NCBI GenBank assembly: GCA_041687475.1
Contig: JAWLBW010000006.1
Coordinates: 1-38,468, forward strand
Direction of reading: 5' to 3'
DNA from: JAWLBW01 sp041687475
Lineage (GTDB): Bacteria; J088; JAWLBW01
DNA length: 38,468 nucleotides
Shown: positions 7,734 to 14,799 of the stretch, piece by piece
Layout of the letters: each line of letters starts with the position of its first letter
Numbering within the stretch: position 1 is the first letter of the stretch
Program-made: the position numbers and the translations under genes
Notes under the pieces: model-generated
What the model was told of the DNA's origin: nothing
Seen by the model: the letters and a program-made list of their open reading frames with translations, nothing else
Database searches by the model: none

Positions 7734-8576
7734 ATGGCCGACTCAGCTGTACGCAAAATCAACGATCTCGACACGCCTGCCGCCCCCATCGTCAAGTGGG
7801 CCGGCGGTAAGACCCAGCTTCTCTCTACGCTGCTTGAGCGGCTTCCTGCACACAGGAACCGCTACTTCGAGCCGTTCTGCGGCGGCGCCGCTCTTTTCTT
7901 TGCGCTTCGCCCCGACGGCGGGGTGCTCTGCGACACCAACGCCGAACTCATCGACACCTATACGGTCGTGCGAGACAGGCTGCCGCAGTTGATTCGCGTT
8001 CTGGGTACCTATCAGTACGACCGCGACCGGTATTACGAAGTGCGGGCACAGTCGCCGACCGAGCTTACGCAGGTGCAGCGCGCCGCCCGCTTTCTTTATC
8101 TGAATCGCACCTGTTTCAACGGGCTTTACCGCGTTAACCGCAAGGGACAGTTCAACGTTCCTTTCGGCCGCTATTCCAATCCGCGTATCTGCGACGTTCC
8201 GAAGCTCAGTGCGGCATCAGGGGCCCTCTCGGGGGCAGAGATCAAGCTTACCGATTTCACGGCCGTGCTGGAGTTTGCCCGGCGGGGCGATTTCGTCTAT
8301 TTCGATCCGCCGTACCTGCCGTTGCCGAACAGCAACAACTTCACCTCGTATTCGGCTTCGGACTTCAAGCTCGAAGATCACCAGCGACTGGCCGAAACCT
8401 TCCGGGCGCTCGACGCGCGGGGGTGCCGGGTCTTGCTCTCGAACAGCGACAACCCCCTGGTCGACGAGCTCTACGAAGGGTTCCACATCGAGCGTGTCAA
8501 GGCAACCCGCCAGATCAACAGCCGTGCGTCGGGCAGGGGCGCCATTCTCGAGACCCTCGTTCGAAACTACCGATAG
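7734..8576 (+). CDS. dam: Dam-type DNA adenine-N6 methyltransferase (solitary)
   Basis: The 280-residue protein matches Dam/DpnM enzymes in length and motif order: IVKWAGGKTQL at about 16-26 (the N-terminal AdoMet loop), FEPFCGGAALFF near 43-54 (motif I), the TCFNGLYRVNRKGQFNVPFG block near 123-142, and the catalytic DPPY at about 194-197. It transfers a methyl group from AdoMet to adenine, most likely in GATC, for mismatch-repair strand marking, replication timing or gene regulation. No restriction endonuclease gene is next to it, so it looks like an orphan methylase rather than half of a restriction system. ATG 7734 has no Shine-Dalgarno. A dense GATC cluster lies just upstream. GATC specificity is inferred from the family. 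Confidence 0.9.
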   Translation: MADSAVRKINDLDTPAAPIVKWAGGKTQLLSTLLERLPAHRNRYFEPFCGGAALFFALRPDGGVLCDTNAELIDTYTVVRDRLPQLIRVLGTYQYDRDRYYEVRAQSPTELTQVQRAARFLYLNRTCFNGLYRVNRKGQFNVPFGRYSNPRICDVPKLSAASGALSGAEIKLTDFTAVLEFARRGDFVYFDPPYLPLPNSNNFTSYSASDFKLEDHQRLAETFRALDARGCRVLLSNSDNPLVDELYEGFHIERVKATRQINSRASGRGAILETLVRNYR

Positions 8577-8675
8577 TAAAGCAGTGTCGACTGTCGTGCC
8601 CACGCCTCGTTCCAGACGACACCGGCGGCGGCACCCATGGCGTTCTCCCGGTACCGATTACGATGCCGGGGGCCC

Positions 8676-9146
8676 TCAGCCCAATTGAGCGCGCAGCACG
8701 ATGCGTTCGCCCTGCCTGATTACGAACGTGGTGTATAGCAGCAGGCCGTCGTCGGGCAGATTCACGTCTTCCTCGACTCGGCCCCGTCGGTCGACCGAAA
8801 TGTCGTCTTCGATACGAACGGGACGAGCCTGTCGATAGCGATTGACCAGCCAGAACTCCATCGGTGTCTGGCGGTCGATGACGCCTTCCATCGACACCCG
8901 CAACCTCGGGTTCTCCTTGAGATCGGTAACCAGTAACTCGGCTTCGATGCCGGGGGCGGTTTGCGTTCGCAGCTGGCGATGGGTTGCGAACTCTTCCCAG
9001 GGGCGCAGGCTGCTCTGCGACGTCAGAATGCCCAGGACGATAATGGTCGCGAGCAATCCCGCTGCGACGAGAAAAAGAATCCAACCGATCCGTGAACCCC
9101 ATCCGGCCATGGATTCATGGTCGCGCCTCGCCCCGTCTGCCCGCAT
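8676..9146 (-). CDS. Small single-pass membrane protein, unknown function
   Basis: The 156-residue protein has one strong membrane helix (about residues 20-40, GWILFLVAAGLLATIIVLGI) near a short N-terminal cytoplasmic part, then an exposed domain of about 110 residues with alternating polar and hydrophobic positions, suggestive of a beta sandwich. I recognise no family. ATG 9146 is preceded by AAAGGCGG at good spacing; ATG 9110 (residue 13) would also keep the helix and give 144 residues. It is divergent from the macro-like gene and converges on the methylase gene. Its function cannot be inferred from the sequence. Confidence 0.65.
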   Translation of the reverse strand: MRADGARRDHESMAGWGSRIGWILFLVAAGLLATIIVLGILTSQSSLRPWEEFATHRQLRTQTAPGIEAELLVTDLKENPRLRVSMEGVIDRQTPMEFWLVNRYRQARPVRIEDDISVDRRGRVEEDVNLPDDGLLLYTTFVIRQGERIVLRAQLG

Positions 9147-9199
9147 CTGCCGCCTTTGGCCTCCAGGGCCCCTTCAAACCGACCGCCTGCCGCCTTTGG
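9147..9199. repeat. 13-bp direct repeat between divergent genes
   Basis: CTGCCGCCTTTGG occurs at 9147-9159 and again at 9187-9199, exactly 40 bases apart, in the 85-base gap between the divergent membrane-protein and macro-like genes. A spacing near four helical turns could suit a regulator binding two sites on one face, but the copies also sit in a GC-rich spacer where chance or slippage is possible. Confidence 0.6.
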
Positions 9200-9217
9200 A
9201 ACCGGTCGGCGGCCATC

Positions 9218-9226
9218 TGGTATGCT
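9218..9226 (+). promoter_or_regulatory. Extended -10 of the macro-like gene, leaderless type
   Basis: TGG-TATGCT at 9218-9226 is followed after five bases by ATG 9232. No Shine-Dalgarno is present, so the transcript probably begins at the start codon. Confidence 0.5.
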
Positions 9227-9231
9227 GTAGC

Positions 9232-9786
9232 ATGTCTGTCGAGAGAAGCCATTTGCGCGTCATTCACGGAGGCCTTTACCGCGAAGTCACCTTCGGTTCG
9301 ACCCGCCTCGTGCTTACCGAGCGCCCCTACCGCTCTCCCGACGCCGTACTGTTCGAAGAAAACACCCATCTTGCCATGTCGGGTTCGTTTCGCGCAGGCG
9401 ACTACCCCGCACCCGCCGGAGGCGGACTACCCCGGTCGCAACCTCCGGTCATGGGCGGAAGCGTGCTCGTGAGACCCGGCCGGCCGACGGAAATGTTTCT
9501 GGTCGTGAATGACGGAGGCTCCCAGCCGGCCGTGCGTCGTGGTTGGCTCGAGCGAGCCTGGCTCGAAGTTTTTCGCGAAGCCGAACGGCTGAAACTGTCC
9601 TTTCTCGTCGCTCCCCTCATCGGGGGTATGGGCGGCGCCCCTCTCGAAGAGGTGCTTTCCTCGGTAGTTGGCGTCATGAGTCTCGGCAGCCATCGTTTTC
9701 CGCGTACAATAGAAATTGCCTGCGGTTCTCTGGCCGAACAGGCTTACGCGGCTCTCGCCCATTATGCGCATCCTGTACGCCACTGA
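9232..9786 (+). CDS. Divergent macro-domain-like protein
   Basis: The 184-residue product shows the rhythm of a macro (ADP-ribose-binding) fold: an early strand with DAVLFEENTHLAMSG (about 38-52) where canonical macro domains have the Asn-rich nucleotide loop, a strand-turn-strand at GGSVLVRPGRPTEMFLVVND, a long helix, the PLIGGMGGAPLEEVL loop-helix (about 127-141) matching the glycine-rich PxxGxGxGG loop, and a last strand-helix. The early Asn pair is not conserved, so ligand and activity are uncertain. The start ATG 9232 is chosen because upstream in-frame sequence is antisense to another gene and because a -10 element is adjacent. Its last 23 bases overlap the next gene's start, so the two are translationally coupled. 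The fold assignment is from pattern only. Confidence 0.55.
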   Translation: MSVERSHLRVIHGGLYREVTFGSTRLVLTERPYRSPDAVLFEENTHLAMSGSFRAGDYPAPAGGGLPRSQPPVMGGSVLVRPGRPTEMFLVVNDGGSQPAVRRGWLERAWLEVFREAERLKLSFLVAPLIGGMGGAPLEEVLSSVVGVMSLGSHRFPRTIEIACGSLAEQAYAALAHYAHPVRH

Positions 9787-11425
9787 CATTCACGCGGCGA
9801 AGACCGAGCTCGAGACCCTTCTCGACCTGACCACGGCCGACGTCTACCTCATTGCCGGCGACCTCATTTATTCGACCTTCTACGCCCAGAAGAACCTGAT
9901 TGCGTTCTATGAGCTGCAGGAAGAAGTGCGTGCCTGGCGACAAGGGGCCGGCCGGCTCGACCTGAATCTCAAGGAATTCGCCGAAGCCTTGCTGGTACGG
10001 GGACCGGTCGAACCGCAACGAACCAAATTGCAGGAATTCGTTCGTCTCTGTGAGCTGGCCGAAAAAAATGTCGTAACCAAGTACCAGGGGCTCGAAAACA
10101 TACTCAAGCGGAAGCTGCGCTCGGCGGTCTACGTCATACCCGGCAACTACGACGTCGACCTCAACAACACGGCCCTGGCCCATCGCAATCTGCACCGGCG
10201 CGAGGTCGAGATTCAGGGCCTGCACATTGCCGGCTACGGCGGTGCCAATGTGTGGACGCCGGGCATTCCCGAGCACCTGAGCGTCAAGTTTCCCGAACAT
10301 CGCGAAGGCCGCCGGCTGTACAGCGAACCGGCCGAGTTCTTCCGCGCGGTGCGTCCCCATATCATGCTGGTGCATAGCCCGGCCCAGGGCTTTCACGACC
10401 GGCTGCGGGGGTTCGGCAACGTCGGCAGTCCGGGCTTTCGCGATGTCGTCGACGAGGTACCCGAAATTCAGGTGGTGCTGAGTGGGCATGTGCATGAGGA
10501 TTGGGGCATTCGGGCCTACGACGGCAAAATTCTCGTGAACCCGGCCAACTTCGGCGAGGTCGTCGACGCCAACGGCTACCTCGAGGGAGGCACCTTTTTC
10601 GAGTTCGACATGGAGGGGGCCCGTTTCGTGCGCGGCACCCTGCGTAAGATTGAACGATCGCGGGTGTACGACCTCATTGAGTATCACTGGGATGGAAAGA
10701 AGCTGCACGCCGACGTCGTCGACCCCCGGCGTGTCAACGCCCTGACGCACCGCAAGCCCTACGTCGACTCGGCAAGGGGAAAGAGCGAAGAACACATTCC
10801 CGAGATTCTGCTGTTCAACAAGCTCAAGTTTTACTTCCGCCGCTTCGAGACCGGCGAGGCCGAGCAGCGCGTCGAAGACCTGCGCAAGGTGGTCGATTAT
10901 CTCTATGCCGAGGGATACCAGGCGGCCTTCGACATTCTCGGCAGCGTGAATTTCGGCATCAGTTACAGCGAGAGCGACCTTGACGTCGTGGCCTATACCT
11001 TCGTGGGCAAATCGGTCATGCGACCCCTTGCGGCCGAAGCGTTCCGCAATGTCATCGGCGATAAATACAAGGTCGAAATGACCGACATCATCGACCTGAA
11101 TCGCGTGCAGGAGTCGATTCTTCACCGGAACGTCGACTGCTATGAACTGCAGCGCTTCGTGTTCTACCGTGCCATCGGCCGTCCGGTGAATCTGCGGCTG
11201 CTACGTCATTTCGACGACCTCATCGAACGTCACAAACTGGCTGTCGTGGTCGAAAAGCAGATGCGCGAATACGTACAGATACTGCAGACCACGACCAGCC
11301 AGAAAAATTCGTTCGACAAGTACGAAAGTCGCTTGCGCGACATCGGCGCCAAAATTCCATCGCACATCGAAAAGAAGATACGCCGCTACCTTCTTCAGGA
11401 AGAGATTCTGCCCCCGATGGGTTGA
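9764..11425 (+). CDS. Metallophosphoesterase fused to a Pol-beta-type nucleotidyltransferase
   Basis: The 553-residue product has two catalytic halves. Residues 1-300 are a calcineurin-like metallophosphoesterase: D8-x-H10, G-D33, N128-x-D130 (Tyr129 where His is usual in GNHD), H204 and the G-H242-V-H244 metal ligands. Residues about 340-480 carry a nucleotidyltransferase motif: G393-S394 followed after ten residues by D405-x-D407 with hydrophobics around it, the hG[GS]-x(9-13)-Dh[DE]h signature of the Pol-beta fold. The rest is helical. Start ATG 9764 is chosen because the phosphoesterase begins directly with MRILYATDIH. It overlaps the macro-like gene by 23 bases. Substrates are unknown; cutting and transferring phosphoryl or nucleotidyl groups on a nucleotide or RNA end is a plausible inference. 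Confidence 0.82.
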   Translation: MRILYATDIHAAKTELETLLDLTTADVYLIAGDLIYSTFYAQKNLIAFYELQEEVRAWRQGAGRLDLNLKEFAEALLVRGPVEPQRTKLQEFVRLCELAEKNVVTKYQGLENILKRKLRSAVYVIPGNYDVDLNNTALAHRNLHRREVEIQGLHIAGYGGANVWTPGIPEHLSVKFPEHREGRRLYSEPAEFFRAVRPHIMLVHSPAQGFHDRLRGFGNVGSPGFRDVVDEVPEIQVVLSGHVHEDWGIRAYDGKILVNPANFGEVVDANGYLEGGTFFEFDMEGARFVRGTLRKIERSRVYDLIEYHWDGKKLHADVVDPRRVNALTHRKPYVDSARGKSEEHIPEILLFNKLKFYFRRFETGEAEQRVEDLRKVVDYLYAEGYQAAFDILGSVNFGISYSESDLDVVAYTFVGKSVMRPLAAEAFRNVIGDKYKVEMTDIIDLNRVQESILHRNVDCYELQRFVFYRAIGRPVNLRLLRHFDDLIERHKLAVVVEKQMREYVQILQTTTSQKNSFDKYESRLRDIGAKIPSHIEKKIRRYLLQEEILPPMG

Positions 11426-11522
11426 AGGCCGCGCCCCCTGCGCACGTGCTCGCCGGGCAAGCATGACGCCCTGGGCCACGATCGATGGGCGGTAAGGCAT
11501 TTACCCCGTAGCCTTCCGTTCG

Positions 11523-11531
11523 TGTTATCCT
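11523..11531 (+). promoter_or_regulatory. Extended -10 promoter of the OmpA lipoprotein gene
   Basis: TGT-TATCCT at 11523-11531; a start near 11538 gives a leader of about 57 bases with a good Shine-Dalgarno. It also argues against the earlier ATG 11535, which would lie upstream of the transcript. Confidence 0.45.
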
Positions 11532-11594
11532 TTCATGTCTGCCCGGCGGCGAGCCACCGTTCGCCCGCTACGTCACTGCAAGCGGAGTATTTCC

Positions 11595-12515
11595 ATGAAA
11601 GCAATCTCGATTCTCGCCCTGGCTGCCGTTCTTGCCGGCGGCTGTGTCTCGCAATCGCGGTACGTCGAGCTCGAATCTCTCTATTTCGACGCCAACGACC
11701 AGCTGCGCACCGTGCGCCGGCAGGTTGCCGACGAGCAGCGTGAGAAAGAAGCGTTGCGTGTCGAGTTGGAAAACACGGCCAATCGCCTGTCGGCCTTGCA
11801 GGCCAGTCTCGACCAGTTGCGACAGGCTCGCGACAGCGAAATCGCCGAGCTTGAAGCGCGGGTGCGCGAGGTAAAGGACGCCGGCAGCACCCGTGCCAAG
11901 CTGTTGACGGCAGAACTCGAAGATGCCCGCCGACTTCGCGATCAGCAGGTGGCCGCGCTGGAGACCGAGCTTGAACGTGCCCGGGAAGAAGCCCGCAAGC
12001 GTGCCGAAGAGCTCGACCGCATCAACCGTACGTACGGCGAGTTGGTCGACAACCTGAAGAACGAAATTCAACAGGGCGAAGTTACCATTTCGCGTCTGCG
12101 CGGCCGTCTGACGGTGAACCTCATCGACCGCATTCTCTTCGAATCGGGTAGTGCCGAGCTGAACGCCGCCGGCCTTGCCGTTCTGGCCAAGGTGTCCGAT
12201 GTGCTCAAGCAGGTCGACGATCGTGTCGTCAGTGTCGAAGGCCATACCGACAACGTGCCCATTGCCGCCTCGTCGCGAACCCGTTTTCCCACGAACTGGG
12301 AGCTCAGCACCGCCCGTGCCAGCACGGTCGTACGTTTTCTCACCGATAACGGTGTCGCCCCCGAGAAGCTCTCGGCCACCGGGTATGCCTACCATCGGCC
12401 GGTTGCCGCGAACGACACGCCCGAAAATCGTCGCTTGAACCGCCGCATCGAAATCGTGCTCCTTCCGCTGCTGGATGATTCGCAGGCGCCCGCTGCCGAA
12501 GGTACCTCGCTGTAA
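11595..12515 (+). CDS. OmpA-family lipoprotein with coiled coil
   Basis: The 306-residue product begins with a lipoprotein signal (MKAISILALAAVLAGGC; lipid Cys17), then a long coiled coil (about 40-165, Glu/Arg/Leu heptads), then an OmpA/MotB-type peptidoglycan-binding domain (about 180-300) with VEGHTDNVPI, NWELSTARA, LSATGYAYHRPVA and NRRIEI. It is expected in the outer membrane or periplasm, tethering it to peptidoglycan. The start ATG 11595 has GGAG with seven-base spacing; an upstream in-frame ATG (11535) would hide the signal peptide. A strong intrinsic terminator follows at 12565. The MotB-like OmpA variant with a coiled-coil stalk suggests a structural envelope role rather than a porin. 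Confidence 0.88.
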   Translation: MKAISILALAAVLAGGCVSQSRYVELESLYFDANDQLRTVRRQVADEQREKEALRVELENTANRLSALQASLDQLRQARDSEIAELEARVREVKDAGSTRAKLLTAELEDARRLRDQQVAALETELERAREEARKRAEELDRINRTYGELVDNLKNEIQQGEVTISRLRGRLTVNLIDRILFESGSAELNAAGLAVLAKVSDVLKQVDDRVVSVEGHTDNVPIAASSRTRFPTNWELSTARASTVVRFLTDNGVAPEKLSATGYAYHRPVAANDTPENRRLNRRIEIVLLPLLDDSQAPAAEGTSL

Positions 12516-12564
12516 GGCAGGACGTGCGGGGCTGCCCGCAGGCGGCTCGCTCTCCATCCTTTTT

Positions 12565-12601
12565 GCCCCTGTCGGCCCGATGTGCCTGCAGGGGCTTTTT
12601 A
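12565..12601 (+). terminator. Intrinsic terminator of the OmpA lipoprotein gene
   Basis: GCCCCTG (12565-12571) pairs with CAGGGGC (12589-12595) and is followed by TTTTT (12596-12600). Confidence 0.75.
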
Positions 12602-12629
12602 CTGTCGGACCTGAAGGGGAAATAAGAAG

Positions 12630-12666
12630 AAGCCGTCTACTTCGCCGGAAGCGAGGCAGACGGCTT
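12630..12666 (-). terminator. Nine-bp hairpin downstream of the DUF4168 gene
   Basis: AAGCCGTCT (12630-12638) and AGACGGCTT (12658-12666) form a perfect 9-bp stem. On the minus strand it is followed by a pyrimidine-rich tract (CTTCTTATTT), so it may terminate the DUF4168 transcript about 90 bases past its stop. Confidence 0.55.
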
Positions 12667-12754
12667 GTATGGCCTGGTTGGAAGGTCTCGGATGTAGGCC
12701 GGCGCCAGAGAGGGAAGGCGCCAAACTCTCCGAGAAAGCCAACCGGCTTGCTGC

Positions 12755-13126
12755 TTACTGAAGGTGGCCGATGATGCGCTTTTGCAGTTCTGCGTCGGTC
12801 TGCATGGCCCGCGCGATGGCATTGTACGTCTCAGGCGCAAGATCGTTTTCCTGAATCGCGGTTACCATCTGCTGGTGAGCGGCCTGCTGCAGTTGGTTGG
12901 CCTTTTCGGCGTTGTCGGTCGACTGAAGTTGCGCGTCGAGCTGCTGGCCGATGACTGCAATCTGGCGGTAACTATGAGCGAAAGCCTTGACCTGTGAGTC
13001 GGAGAACTTCTGCGCCGTGGCCTCCTGCGCCTGGTCCGGGGCCTGCGGGGGCTTCTCCTGGGCATTGACGCTCGCGAACATCAGGGCAACGGCAAAAGGC
13101 GTAAGGACGAATACTTTCTTCAGCAT
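12755..13126 (-). CDS. Secreted DUF4168 protein, sigma-54 controlled
   Basis: The 123-residue protein starts with a signal peptide (residues 1-23, cleaved after VNA), followed by a Gln/Pro/Ala-rich spacer and a helical domain (about 38-122) with FSDSQVKAFAHSY, a mid-domain Gln/Asn-rich helix and a final YNAIARAMQTDAELQ helix. This matches DUF4168, a small periplasmic or extracellular family of unknown function. ATG 13126 (with AGGAG at six bases) is chosen over the upstream in-frame ATG 13153, which has no Shine-Dalgarno. A near-perfect sigma-54 promoter lies 48-62 bases upstream, and the divergent neighbours encode a sensor kinase and an NtrC-type activator. The simplest reading is that this pair induces this protein in response to an envelope signal (inference). 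Confidence 0.8.
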   Translation of the reverse strand: MLKKVFVLTPFAVALMFASVNAQEKPPQAPDQAQEATAQKFSDSQVKAFAHSYRQIAVIGQQLDAQLQSTDNAEKANQLQQAAHQQMVTAIQENDLAPETYNAIARAMQTDAELQKRIIGHLQ

Positions 13127-13173
13127 GGCTTCTCCTCTGTGAGTCGATTTCATTTGGTTCGGCTTCTATGGTC

Positions 13174-13188
13174 GCAATGAACGTGCCA
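13174..13188 (-). promoter_or_regulatory. Sigma-54 (-24/-12) promoter upstream of the DUF4168 gene
   Basis: On the minus strand TGGCACGTTCATTGC (13188-13174) matches the consensus TGGCACG-N4-TTGC at every fixed base and spacing. The predicted start is near 13162, 36 bases before ATG 13126. It is the only such element I found in an intergenic region, and it faces away from an NtrC-family activator gene. Confidence 0.82.
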
Positions 13189-13196
13189 AGCCCTTG

Positions 13197-13245
13197 AGAC
13201 CTTGGCTGCGGGGCATTGTGGCAGGAGAACCATTGGAGAAGGTCT
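13197..13245. promoter_or_regulatory. Inverted 7-bp pair upstream of the sigma-54 promoter, possible activator sites
   Basis: AGACCTT (13197-13203) and AAGGTCT (13239-13245) are perfect complements with centres 42 bases apart, in the gap between the sigma-54 promoter and the kinase gene. They are candidate enhancer half-sites for the adjacent regulator, but seven bases is short and chance cannot be excluded. Confidence 0.3.
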
Positions 13246-13253
13246 GAGTCATG

Positions 13254-13262
13254 TGTTATTCT
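13254..13262 (+). promoter_or_regulatory. Extended -10 of the kinase-regulator operon
   Basis: TGT-TATTCT at 13254-13262 places the transcript start near 13269, directly before GTG 13270 and ATG 13276, so the leader is absent or very short. Confidence 0.45.
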
Positions 13263-13275
13263 GGCGCATGTGTCA

Positions 13276-14799
13276 ATGTTTAGTCGATGCCTTGGTCGAG
13301 AGTTGCGGCTGAGTATACGCGTAACGCTGCTGGTCTTCGTGGTGCTGCCGCTGCTCGTCTCGTGGATTGTTCTGGTCGGACTTGCGCTGACGGGGCTCGA
13401 GTACGAGGGCAGGAAGCGCTTGCAGGAAGAGGTCGAACTGGTCGCCCGCTCGATCCATGGTCCCCTCGGGCGCGCTGTGGCCATGCGGCGGGAAGGCACG
13501 GTCGAGAATATTCTTCAAAGCGTCAGCGATATCGGGCGAGTCTACGGTATTTACGTCTATGGAACCGATGGACAGCTGCTCGCGTCGTCGGGCGAGACGC
13601 AGCGTCTGCCTTCCAGCTCCTATGTGCGGGCCATTGCCGCAACCGGCGACCAGGCCGGCGAATTCAACCGCGTGGCCGGTACGCGGGTGTACAGCTATTT
13701 CATTCCGCTTTCGGCAAACAGCGCCGACGGTGAGATCATCAATGGATTGCTGCATGTGACCCGTCGTGCCCGCGACTTCGATCACTATCTGGCTTCGCTT
13801 CGTTGGAAGGCCTTGCTGCTTACGGCCTTGGGCATCGCGAGTGGTCTGCTTTTCGTGCTCTTCGGCCATTCGCGTGCTGTCGGCGAGCCTATTCGCCGAC
13901 TGGCAGAGAGCATGGCCAAGGTTGAAGACGGCGACCGTGGCCATCGGGCATCGGTTACCGGCCCCCGTGAAATTGGCTCGCTCTCTCGCGCCATGAACCG
14001 CATGCTCGATGCCATTCATCGCAGCGAAGCCGAAGTGGCGTTGCGGCGTGAAGAGGAAACGCGGTTACACGATGAGCTACGGCGCCGTGTACGTATGGCG
14101 TCGATCGGTCGGGCGGCAGCGACGGTGGCGCACGAGTTGGGTTCGCCTCTCAGCGTGATCGACGGGCACGCGCAGCGGGCCATGCGCAAAGACGAGGGTA
14201 AGGCGTTGGCCCCGGTTTTTCATGATATTCGCAACGAAGTCGAGCGCATGACTCGGGTTATTCGCGAGCTGCTGTCGGTCAGCGGAAAAAACAATGCCGT
14301 GCGCTACCGTATTGACCTGGCCGACGTGGCTTTGGCAGCCGGAACATCGCTGCAGGCCGAAGAAAAGCGCCTTGGCTCGGAAATCATACTGCATGAGCCC
14401 GAGCGTCGGGTGACGATGATTGCCGATCCCGTTCGGCTCGAACTGTCGTTGCGTAACCTGCTGCATAACGCCATGCAGGCGGGCGGCCCACGGCCCGTCG
14501 AATTGCGGTGGCGCCGCAGGAATGGTGGTGTTTCCGTCGAGGTGCTCGACAAGGGGCCGGGCATGCCGACCGAAGTGCGTGAGCACCTTTTCGAACCCTT
14601 TTTCTCGACGAAACCGGTGGGCGAGGGGCACGGTCTGGGCCTGGCTATCGTCAAGGACGTCGTCGATGAGTACGAGGGCGAGGTCATGTTTGAGAATCGC
14701 CCCGAAGGCGGCCTGCGGGTCGTTCTCTTCTTTCCCGACTCGGGCGTTTCCGACGATGTTCCCGATAAGGGCCTGCCGGATGACGCGAGAACGCAATGA
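13276..14799 (+). CDS. Membrane-bound sensor histidine kinase (NtrB/ZraS-like)
   Basis: The 507-residue protein has a membrane helix (about 15-40), an exposed sensor region (about 41-176) and a second helix (177-198), then HAMP (about 199-255), a dimerisation segment with His286 in HELGSPL, and an ATPase domain: N398, DKGPGMP (from 425), FEPFFSTKP and GHGLGLA (from 451). It should autophosphorylate His286 and pass phosphate to the adjacent regulator. The H-box has Ser where Asn is commoner in HExxNPL. ATG 13276 is chosen; GTG 13270 two codons earlier is equally possible because the -10 lies just before it. The end overlaps the regulator start (ATGA), typical of a coupled pair. The sensor domain is unrecognised. 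Confidence 0.9.
   Translation: MFSRCLGRELRLSIRVTLLVFVVLPLLVSWIVLVGLALTGLEYEGRKRLQEEVELVARSIHGPLGRAVAMRREGTVENILQSVSDIGRVYGIYVYGTDGQLLASSGETQRLPSSSYVRAIAATGDQAGEFNRVAGTRVYSYFIPLSANSADGEIINGLLHVTRRARDFDHYLASLRWKALLLTALGIASGLLFVLFGHSRAVGEPIRRLAESMAKVEDGDRGHRASVTGPREIGSLSRAMNRMLDAIHRSEAEVALRREEETRLHDELRRRVRMASIGRAAATVAHELGSPLSVIDGHAQRAMRKDEGKALAPVFHDIRNEVERMTRVIRELLSVSGKNNAVRYRIDLADVALAAGTSLQAEEKRLGSEIILHEPERRVTMIADPVRLELSLRNLLHNAMQAGGPRPVELRWRRRNGGVSVEVLDKGPGMPTEVREHLFEPFFSTKPVGEGHGLGLAIVKDVVDEYEGEVMFENRPEGGLRVVLFFPDSGVSDDVPDKGLPDDARTQ

Noticed and set aside
7734..8576. Methylase as part of a restriction-modification system
   Set aside because: No endonuclease-like gene lies next to it; neighbours are an orphan helical protein and a membrane protein.
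8842..9231. Upstream extension of the macro-like frame to 8842
   Set aside because: The added 130 residues are antisense to the small membrane protein gene, contain no macro-like pattern, and the -10 element sits directly before ATG 9232.
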